A DNA stretch of 64,000 nt from assembly GCA_004173185.1 (NCBI GenBank), contig SEFZ01000003.1:1-64000 (forward strand), read 5' to 3'. The notes under the pieces are model-generated. The model was not told the DNA's origin. It saw only the letters and a list, made by a program, of their open reading frames with translations, and made no database searches. Within the stretch, counting starts at the first letter, position 1; every line of letters starts with the position of its first letter. Origin of the DNA: Sphingomonadales bacterium (GTDB lineage: Bacteria; Pseudomonadota; Alphaproteobacteria; Sphingomonadales; Sphingomonadaceae). This document shows positions 49,555 to 56,096 of this stretch, piece by piece. Position numbers and translations under genes: made by a program.

Positions 49555-50307
49555 ATGGCTAGTCGGCAGGGGGATACGGCCGCGACGGAACAGGCTGCGT
49601 CGTTTGAAGGGATATCCTCCGTCACCAAGCTTTCGCTGCCCGACCAAGTGTTCAATTCGCTGCGCGACGCACTTATGAGCGGGAGGTTCGCGCCCGGCCA
49701 GCGCGTGCCTTTGCGCAGTATCGCTTCCGCTCTGGGGACAAGTACGATGCCCGCGCGTGAGGCGGTGAACCGGCTCATCAGTATCGGCGCGCTCGAGCTC
49801 CTTCCCAATCGTCGGGTTGCCGTGCCAATTCTGAGTGCGGACCGGTACCGGGAAATTGCAGTCGCGCGCGGCATTATCGAACCCGCGGCAGCAGAAAGGG
49901 CAACGCTTCAACTCTCGGACGCCGATCTGCAAAGCCTTGCTGGAATGCATCAAAAGATGTCGGAACTGGTGAAGCACATTGATCAGGAGGGAGCAGCCCA
50001 AGAACGCATGAAACTCGACAAGGCGTTTTTCTTCAAAGTCTATTCCGCGAACGGCTCGCCTGTCCTGATATCGACGATTGAGTCATTTTGGCTCAAAACC
50101 GGCCCGTATCTCAACATTCTTATGGAAGGGATTGCGAAGAAACTCTGGTTCAACGGAGATCGCGTCAAGCCCGTTCTTGATGCGTTGCTGGACCGCGATT
50201 CCGAGGAAGTCAGGCGCGCGGTCTTCAGCAATATCCAGACCGCTTTCGAATATATCGCCGACAGCGGCAGGCTTGGCGGGGAACGTCAAACGGGTGAAGA
50301 CGAGTAA
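49555..50307 (+). CDS. GntR-family (FadR/FCD) regulator
   Basis: A 250-residue repressor or activator. A winged helix at about residues 25-92 (LPDQVFNSLRDALMSGRFAPG...STMPAREAVNRL) is followed by an FCD ligand-binding domain (ARGIIEPAAAERA...LDKAFFFKVYSANG). ATG 49555 has AGAAGGA upstream; earlier codons look non-coding. It closes the catabolic block and is the natural candidate to bind the TGTGATCACA sites 11 kb upstream. Confidence 0.9.
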   Translation: MASRQGDTAATEQAASFEGISSVTKLSLPDQVFNSLRDALMSGRFAPGQRVPLRSIASALGTSTMPAREAVNRLISIGALELLPNRRVAVPILSADRYREIAVARGIIEPAAAERATLQLSDADLQSLAGMHQKMSELVKHIDQEGAAQERMKLDKAFFFKVYSANGSPVLISTIESFWLKTGPYLNILMEGIAKKLWFNGDRVKPVLDALLDRDSEEVRRAVFSNIQTAFEYIADSGRLGGERQTGEDE

Positions 50308-50730
50308 CGTCTCGCAAGCGGGCTTCCGATATCCATATCGGTCGGGTGGCGGCCGAGGGCAAGTTTCCATCGAAGGTCCGATACATCCAGACCGTCGGGA
50401 CTTATCTGCGGCGACGTAATATTCGTGGTCATGCCTGCGTTCTACATGGGCTGCCGTTGAATGAACAAGGGATGATTTTGAATGATCAATCAATGTAATG
50501 TCAGGGGCTAGAGGCACCGCGGATGGTCAGGACGTGTCCAACAACATGGCAGGAATGCGCCTCATCTACGTCGTTTGCGCGGCATTGGCGGCTGCCTGAA
50601 AGCGGTCGTTTGATCAGGTCGACGCGAAGGTTTGCGCCTTATCGGGATAAGGGATTTATGGCTCGCTTATCGCTGAATCCAACATCACTTGACAAAAAAG
50701 TCGGAATATCCGACATAGCCGAACTGGGTT
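50308..50730. other. Intergenic region before the protease operon
   Basis: No supported gene; the frame 50523-50966 overlaps a better supported gene and has no start signal. The right end carries the promoter-like block 50689-50714. Confidence 0.55.
50689..50714 (+). promoter_or_regulatory. Promoter with palindromic operator
   Basis: A consensus -35 TTGACA (50689-50694) is followed by AAAAA and the dyad GTCGG-AATAT-CCGAC (50700-50714), which lies across the spacer where a repressor would block RNA polymerase. The first gene of the operon starts at 50731. The XRE protein at 51075 is the likely repressor. Confidence 0.55.
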
Positions 50731-51078
50731 ATGCGGGAGACAAATCTGTTGGCGACTGTAACCACATCAGGTGCAATGACATTCCCGATCGCGAAAGTCA
50801 TTGCTGCGCTCACTTCCGAACTCACGCAGGTCGCACAATCCGAGGCGTTTGTTCGCGGAATCAGTCTTCCGACGGCCCATTCTGCGCTGATGAAGGCGGC
50901 CGTGCCAATAGATTCCCTTTCCACGGTCGACGCCCTTTGCGTCCTCGATACCGTACTCGGCTTTAAGCTTAAGGAGAGCATAGTTCGGACGGGCGGCTAT
51001 GACTCAGTTGAAGAAGCGCTCAACCATATGGTGCCCAGGATCCAAGCTGCATGGACCAAGCGGAAGAAAAAGAAATGA
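50731..51078 (+). CDS. Hypothetical protein, first gene of XRE-ImmA-protease operon
   Basis: A 115-residue protein, mostly helical by pattern (IAKVIAALTSELTQVAQSEAF), ending in a Lys/Arg tail RKKKK. No domain recognised. Its stop overlaps the XRE start as ATGA, so it is translationally coupled to the regulator. TTG 50749 (with GGGAGA at 50735-50740) and ATG 50776 are alternative starts. A role as partner or toxin-like component is possible but not supported by sequence. Confidence 0.7.
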   Translation: MRETNLLATVTTSGAMTFPIAKVIAALTSELTQVAQSEAFVRGISLPTAHSALMKAAVPIDSLSTVDALCVLDTVLGFKLKESIVRTGGYDSVEEALNHMVPRIQAAWTKRKKKK

Positions 51079-51443
51079 CGAGCGGCAAACCATCTGACGA
51101 TTTGGAAGCGCGGCGCCAGATGGGGGATCGTTTGCGGGACTCGCGCAAATATCTCGGGCTCAAGCAAGACGAGGTCGCGCAATATCTTAAAATCCCGCGC
51201 ACCGCACTTACTGACATCGAGAACGGGAACCGCAAGGTCGAAGCACTTGAGCTTGCACATTTAGCGCGCCTTTACCGCCAATCAGTGGGATATTTCACCG
51301 GAGACGATGCGGGTTCTCTGGGGCTGCCCGCCGACGTCGCCCATCTGGCGCGCCGCGTCGCCGATCTCTCGAGCGAGGACCGCGCCGAGCTCGGCCGGTT
51401 TGCTGAATATCTTCGAGCGCGAGCCAAGGGCGAGGAAGAATAG
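51075..51443 (+). CDS. XRE-family helix-turn-helix repressor
   Basis: A 122-residue DNA-binding protein. The HTH is at about residues 16-70 (GDRLRDSRKYLGLKQDEVAQYLKIPRTALTDIENG, in part), followed by a linker and a helical C-terminus (LSSEDRAELGRFAEYLRARAKG). ATG 51075 is set by ATGA overlap with the previous gene; ATG 51051 is the longer option. XRE/ImmA pairs are known switches in which the metalloprotease cuts the repressor. Confidence 0.9.
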   Translation: MTSGKPSDDLEARRQMGDRLRDSRKYLGLKQDEVAQYLKIPRTALTDIENGNRKVEALELAHLARLYRQSVGYFTGDDAGSLGLPADVAHLARRVADLSSEDRAELGRFAEYLRARAKGEEE

Positions 51444-52454
51444 GTGGCTGCGACCTATGCCGAAGCAGTGCGTGGTGGTGCGATGGAGGCGGGACGTCTC
51501 CATCGCCGACTAGGTACACAACAAAGCCTGAGCGGCGCAGCGGGGTCAGTCGATGTATTTAGCGCGATCGCAGAACTCGGCGTCCCGCTAATCCTAAAGC
51601 CACTGAAAAATCTACTTGGGGCCTTTCTGAACGAACCGGTTCCCGGAATTCTTGTCACGACTGAACGCCCGATGAGTATTCAGCGTTTTACAGCGGCGCA
51701 TGAGCTTGGGCATTTTGGCCTCAACCACCAGCCCAGTCTCGACGATGACAGCATCTTGCGTCGCATGGCCACTGCGGTGCTCGAATCTACGACGGATTAT
51801 CAAGAGGTCGAAGCGGACGCATTCGCGATCGCCTTCTTAATGCCGAAATGGCTTATTCTCTTCCAATGTCAAAGACACGGCTGGACGATTGAGGAACTCA
51901 AGAGAGCAGATATCGTCTACCAGCTCTCATTGAGGCTCGGAACGAGCTATGAGGCGACATATCGCACGCTGCGACGTTACGAACTCATCGACGGTCGGAC
52001 GATGCGCGATCTTGGGGCGACTGCTCCGCGCGACCTGAAGGTTGCGTTGTTGGGTGACTATCGGCCAGCAAATTACCGCGGGGACGTCTGGCTACTAACT
52101 GATCGGGATGCTGGCGCGCAGATCGACGGCAGCTGCAATGACTTGTTCGTTATCCGCCTTGAGGAGCGTTCGGGAAGCGGTTACATATGGAGCCGCGAGC
52201 AGCTTGCTGCCAGCGGCTACGTTGTTGTTCGCGACAGCAATGAGGCTTTGGATAGCCAGACGATCGGGTCGCCGACGATGCGGCACCTTACTGTATCGGT
52301 CGACGAAGCCGAGCGCGGGCCGGTATCGCTCTCTGAGCAACGACCGTGGGCGCCGTCTTCTCCACTCGCGACAATCTTGTTTAAAATGGATTTTACTGGT
52401 CCCGAGCGTGAGGGCCTCTCGCGCGCTGAACGCCGTTCACGATTGACTGGTTGA
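51444..52454 (+). CDS. ImmA/IrrE metalloprotease fused to chagasin-like (I42) inhibitor domain
   Basis: A 336-residue protein. The N-terminal zinc protease has H86-E-L-G-H90 in RFTAAHELGHF and the third ligand E123 in EVEADAFA. The C-terminal region, about residues 205-320, shows the three loop motifs of chagasin-type inhibitors of papain-family proteases: RSGSGYIW (242-249, like NPTTGYxW), IGSPTM (274-279, like GxGG) and QRPW (299-302, like RPW/F). It begins at the base after the XRE stop and is followed 3 bp later by a papain-fold protease gene. So inhibitor and its likely target are neighbours. Confidence 0.85.
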   Translation: MAATYAEAVRGGAMEAGRLHRRLGTQQSLSGAAGSVDVFSAIAELGVPLILKPLKNLLGAFLNEPVPGILVTTERPMSIQRFTAAHELGHFGLNHQPSLDDDSILRRMATAVLESTTDYQEVEADAFAIAFLMPKWLILFQCQRHGWTIEELKRADIVYQLSLRLGTSYEATYRTLRRYELIDGRTMRDLGATAPRDLKVALLGDYRPANYRGDVWLLTDRDAGAQIDGSCNDLFVIRLEERSGSGYIWSREQLAASGYVVVRDSNEALDSQTIGSPTMRHLTVSVDEAERGPVSLSEQRPWAPSSPLATILFKMDFTGPEREGLSRAERRSRLTG

Positions 52455-52457
52455 GCT

Positions 52458-53105
52458 ATGTCAATCTCAGTCCAGAAGGACCTTACAGCGCTATTTGGAG
52501 ATGCGCGCGACCAAGGCGCACGGCCGACTTGCCTCGCCTTTGCGGCGAGCGATTGCCATGCTTCGCTCAGGGGAAAATGGGCACCGTTGTCGGCGGAATG
52601 GCTTTATTATTGCGCGCAAGCGCGCGGTAATCGCTCCTCCAGCGAGGGTGCGACATTGCCGGATATATTGAGTGCGGCGCGGCATGACGGGCAGCCGTTT
52701 GAAGCCGCTTGGCCTTATCTAGTGCCGCCGGTCGACCCTTGGAAGCCGCCCACCGGCATTGCGCCGATCTACCGCCGCGAGGGCCAGCAAGGCCTCGCAG
52801 TTATTGCATCAGTCGTGGCGAGCCTCGACGCAGATCGCCCGCTGATCTTGCTACTGAATCTTTCGAGGTCTTTCTTCACGCCCACGGCTGATGGAATAGT
52901 GCACCCTGCGGTAGGCGAATTGCCCGACACCGCCCTACGCCACGCGGTGGTCGCGACGGCTCATGGTGTCGTCGATGGCCGACCCGCAATCTTTGTTCGG
53001 AATAGCTGGGGAGGGGGCTGGGGATGCGATGGTTCTGCTTGGCTTACCGAGGAATTTCTTAGTCCGCGCCTTTTTGCCACCGCCGAACTTTTGGGAGAAG
53101 TATGA
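52458..53105 (+). CDS. C1-family papain-like cysteine protease
   Basis: A 215-residue protease with no propeptide and no signal peptide, so cytoplasmic. The active site is complete: Q19 and C25 in RDQGARPTCLAFA, H162 in RHAVVATAHG and N182 in RNSWGGGWG. Papains are normally kept safe by a propeptide; here the fused inhibitor domain of the preceding gene may do so. Its stop overlaps the next start as ATGA. Target proteins are unknown. Confidence 0.9.
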   Translation: MSISVQKDLTALFGDARDQGARPTCLAFAASDCHASLRGKWAPLSAEWLYYCAQARGNRSSSEGATLPDILSAARHDGQPFEAAWPYLVPPVDPWKPPTGIAPIYRREGQQGLAVIASVVASLDADRPLILLLNLSRSFFTPTADGIVHPAVGELPDTALRHAVVATAHGVVDGRPAIFVRNSWGGGWGCDGSAWLTEEFLSPRLFATAELLGEV

Positions 53106-53881
53106 TGTATCTCGCTATCCCGTCCGCGCCCGATTGCGTCTCAGCTTGGCTCGCGGCCGTCGCTGCCGTTGACGGTCAGCGTGGTCATGAGGCCTACAAT
53201 GTTATCCTCGATGTTGATGATCCGACTGCCCGTTCTCGGCTCGTCGATCCCGTAGTGGCGGAAGTGGATGCGTTTCTGAAGGAGCACGCCGACAAGGGGG
53301 TTGAGACGGTTGCCAACACCATCTTTCCCGAGGCGCTCTATCACCGCCACAAGGCCCCACTCTTCTTTAAGCGGTTCGAAGACAATGTTCTTCCGCGTGT
53401 TAGCAGGTCGGGCTGTTGGTCGGGTTACTACTTCGAGAGAATGATGCGCTACCCGCGCCCCGACGGGAAATTCGACAATCAGCTGGAGGAGATCATCTCT
53501 CGTATCAAGGATCCCACGGTCAGCGCACTCAACAAGTTTGAGATCAGTATTTACGATCCGCTGCGCGACGTGGACAAATCGCCTTATGGAGGTCAGTGTC
53601 TTAGCTTCGCCAGTTTAAAACTGATCGGCCCCGCCACAAAACGTCAGATCGCGATGACTGCGTTTTATCGAAATCACTACTATATTGAAAAACTGCTTGG
53701 GAATCTGATCGGGCTTGGTCGGCTCCTAGCCTTCCTTGCAAAGGAAACGGGCCTGGAAGTTGGTCCATTGACGATCGTTTCCACCCATGCCGTTATCGAC
53801 ACTCCTTCCAATCGTTCGGATCTAAAAGCACTGCTCAAACGGTGCGATCTGATTGAAGCGAAGGCAAACGTTGCGGCCTAG
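53102..53881 (+). CDS. Thymidylate-synthase-like protein
   Basis: A 259-residue protein. The C-terminal half resembles the thymidylate synthase core: C166 in YGGQCLSF at the position of the catalytic PPCH cysteine, then MTAFYRNHYYIEKLLGNLIG (in part) at the place of the R-S-x-D...N nucleotide-binding strand, and GLEVGPLTIVSTHA like GLxPGxF...HxY. The Arg of RSxD is present in YRN. It is not an ordinary ThyA in the N-terminal half. It ends the protease operon; its stop codon shares CTAG with the converging glycosylase gene. Confidence 0.65.
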   Translation: MMYLAIPSAPDCVSAWLAAVAAVDGQRGHEAYNVILDVDDPTARSRLVDPVVAEVDAFLKEHADKGVETVANTIFPEALYHRHKAPLFFKRFEDNVLPRVSRSGCWSGYYFERMMRYPRPDGKFDNQLEEIISRIKDPTVSALNKFEISIYDPLRDVDKSPYGGQCLSFASLKLIGPATKRQIAMTAFYRNHYYIEKLLGNLIGLGRLLAFLAKETGLEVGPLTIVSTHAVIDTPSNRSDLKALLKRCDLIEAKANVAA

Positions 53882-54552
53882 GCAATACTTAGTTCGAGTT
53901 CAGCCTGATCCTTCACCCGGCGATCGAAACCATAATGCCGGTACATGCCGTCGATGAACTCCCGCTGGCCCCCATAGCTAGGGTGACGGACGCAGGCGAT
54001 TGAGACATCCAAGTCTGCCAGCGCCATGTGTGCGTCGCGTCCGATAGCCATTACTCGTTTAGGCCGAATCATCGAAACAAGTGCTTGTAAAAGAGGCCAA
54101 GTCTTTTGGCGCTCTATCCGAGTATGGCATCGGTTCGAAAACGGTTCATTGCGCTCGTGCGGGTGGAATGGAAAGACGTTCCAGAGCATAACGGGCTCGC
54201 CAATGTGGGAAAGTACCTGCCACACGATTGCGGCGGTCCGCTCAGCGACAATGGGACCAACAGTTGCGCGCTCGAGTGCGACGCCCCCCATTAGCTGCGA
54301 AGCTTCGCCAAGGTGCACCTCGTCCGTAAGCGGCACGCCCGTCCGCCGCCCGCCGCGGTAGCCAAGATCGCGGGCAATCCACATTGTCTCGACTTTTGCA
54401 TCCAGCGCCGCTTCCAGAACAATCTGCAGGTTTGCCCGGCGCGTGGCGGCGGCATTATCGCGATCGTGGATTGCGCAAGTATCCCCCCACGGGTTGAAAA
54501 CGGAGGGTAGCTCAACGCTAGCAAGTGTTTCTAGAAATGTCTTTGGCGTCAT
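53878..54552 (-). CDS. Uracil-DNA glycosylase-like protein
   Basis: A 224-residue protein of the UDG superfamily. Visible features are an N-terminal VFNPWGDTC, the motif-1 region MWIARDLGYRGGRRTGVPLTDE (in part), FPFHPH and a C-terminal histidine in VRHPSYGG. These support base-excision or DNA/nucleotide recognition, but the usual GExPG form is altered, so activity on uracil is not certain. It overlaps the MazG-like gene by 4 bp and is last in its operon. Confidence 0.75.
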   Translation of the reverse strand: MTPKTFLETLASVELPSVFNPWGDTCAIHDRDNAAATRRANLQIVLEAALDAKVETMWIARDLGYRGGRRTGVPLTDEVHLGEASQLMGGVALERATVGPIVAERTAAIVWQVLSHIGEPVMLWNVFPFHPHERNEPFSNRCHTRIERQKTWPLLQALVSMIRPKRVMAIGRDAHMALADLDVSIACVRHPSYGGQREFIDGMYRHYGFDRRVKDQAELELSIA

Positions 54553-55715
54553 GCCACCATCTCCCGAACTCGGAGTCGGCGGTTCTTAAAGTCTATCATG
54601 ACGCGCCCCTGCCGCTTTTCGCATAGGAAACGAAAGGCTGCATACCCTTCTAGAATTGCTTCTTCCCAAAGCCACAGCGGACATCGTTCCGCTTCATAAC
54701 CGGCGACGAACTCGCGGACGCCCTTCAGCATGTCAAGCGGCAACTCGCCGCGTCGGACCCCATCGAAATACCGTAATTGCTGAGCTTGGCCAAAAAGCCA
54801 TGATGTAATTCCTTCCTCAATGAGGATCGCGCGGGCGCCATCCTCGGCTTCGTCGATCGCCGGCAGGCTTTTGCGTTTCAAGCGCAACAATGAGCGAAGC
54901 ACTGGCGACCAGCCGAGGACGGCCGCATAGGCGTAGTGGAAGACATCGTGGAAGCGGTAATCGTCGGGTACTGCGGAATTGTCGGTAAGTCGGTCGCCGA
55001 CATACACGCCGTTCGATCGCTGAAATACGTAATCCTTGCCGTGGATTTGTCGCTCAAATAGGTCGATCGTCATCTGACGGGGCAGCGTCTCTTCAGGTAG
55101 CAGCCCATCGTCGAATGGCGGCGGAAAGTCGCGTTTGTTAGGCCAGCGGTCGAAAATCTTGTGGAGATTCTTCACTGCCGCCGCCTCGAGAGTAACCCCG
55201 GCTTCCGTAGCCGCGCCGATCAGGCAGCGCATAACATCAGCCAGCTTCCGCAAGCGATCCTGGCGACGCCGCGGCATCGCCGCATCATAGCCCCGGACTA
55301 GTTCGCCGACCCCACCCGCAAGTTGCAGGAGCGTTCGTTCGAAGGATACGGTGGGCTCCCGGATGAGAGGCATATGCGCCGGCTGAAGTGCGTGGAAGTT
55401 TAGGGCAGCGTCCGCTTCGTTAGCGCCGCTGTGATCGAGTGCGGCCTTTCCGACGGCGCTCAGCGGAATTCTGCTGCGTCGCGCTAGGCTCGAAAGGTAC
55501 CAAAGGACATCACCTAATTCTTCGACAACGGCATCAGCATAACCAAGATATGACGCGCGATCGCGTTGCTTCTTTTTGGCGACACTGAGCAGGCTTCCCG
55601 TTTCTCCGAAAAGCCCCAGCAACGCGAAACTCAGAGCGGCCGAACCTCGCCGCTGGTCAGTTTGCGCGGCTTGAGCTGCATAGCCATCAAGGGTGAGGGC
55701 CTCGAATTCTGTCAT
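54549..55715 (-). CDS. MazG-like nucleotide pyrophosphohydrolase with C-terminal extension
   Basis: A 388-residue protein. The N-terminal MazG-type domain has GLFGETGSLLSVAKK and VVEELGDVLWYLSSLARR; E38, E66 and D69 match metal ligands, but the second Glu of the first E-x-x-E is serine (S41). The C-terminal part (about 190-388) has FHDVFHYAYAAVLGW and is not a standard MazG repeat. MazG enzymes cut NTPs or dNTPs to monophosphates. It is coupled by 4-bp overlaps on both sides. Confidence 0.78.
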   Translation of the reverse strand: MTEFEALTLDGYAAQAAQTDQRRGSAALSFALLGLFGETGSLLSVAKKKQRDRASYLGYADAVVEELGDVLWYLSSLARRSRIPLSAVGKAALDHSGANEADAALNFHALQPAHMPLIREPTVSFERTLLQLAGGVGELVRGYDAAMPRRRQDRLRKLADVMRCLIGAATEAGVTLEAAAVKNLHKIFDRWPNKRDFPPPFDDGLLPEETLPRQMTIDLFERQIHGKDYVFQRSNGVYVGDRLTDNSAVPDDYRFHDVFHYAYAAVLGWSPVLRSLLRLKRKSLPAIDEAEDGARAILIEEGITSWLFGQAQQLRYFDGVRRGELPLDMLKGVREFVAGYEAERCPLWLWEEAILEGYAAFRFLCEKRQGRVMIDFKNRRLRVREMVA

Positions 55716-55903
55716 GCCCTCGTCTTTCGCCGATCGCGGATCGCCTCCGATGGGACAGCAATTCCGTCTCTTGAGAGCGCACGGAGAACCACCACCCTTA
55801 TGGGTACGCGTTCCTCCACAGCACGGCGTTCTAGTGCTTGCTTGGTCTCGGTGGGGACCTGCACTTGAAGGTGCTCATCGATAGCAGGCGCTTCAATTTT
55901 CAT
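55712..55903 (-). CDS. Small ribbon-helix-helix-like protein
   Basis: A 63-residue protein, with VQVPTETKQALERRAVEERV then VVVLRALSRDG, a pattern like Arc/CopG-type RHH domains. It overlaps the MazG-like gene by 4 bp and is first in the operon. TCATGA palindromes lie over and just upstream of its start codon, as expected for autoregulation. It could be a regulator of the island. Confidence 0.65.
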   Translation of the reverse strand: MKIEAPAIDEHLQVQVPTETKQALERRAVEERVPIRVVVLRALSRDGIAVPSEAIRDRRKTRA

Positions 55904-55929
55904 GAAACCAATAAATCATGAAATCATGA
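55898..55929. promoter_or_regulatory. TCATGA palindrome cluster
   Basis: TTTCATGAAA (55898-55907) and two further TCATGA sites (55916-55921, 55924-55929) lie between the RHH-like gene and the divergent phosphoesterase gene. The first covers the RHH start codon. Site centres are 16 and 8 bp apart. They are candidate operators for both directions. Confidence 0.5.
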
Positions 55930-56096
55930 AAATGGCAAGATATTGCGAGGACGCTCTGCGTGAATCGAATCCTCTGGAAACAAGCCCATGGGTCGCTGCC
56001 GATATTTCGAGTGTTCGCAAAAGCGCGGCCATTCTGGACACGATGCGCAGCACCTGTCCTATAGTTATTGAGCTTATGCTGGGTTATGTAGCCGAT

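Noticed and set aside
50523..50966. 147-residue frame overlapping the first gene of the protease operon
   Set aside because: Poor composition, no start signal, and the overlapping frame at 50731 is coupled to the XRE gene by ATGA.
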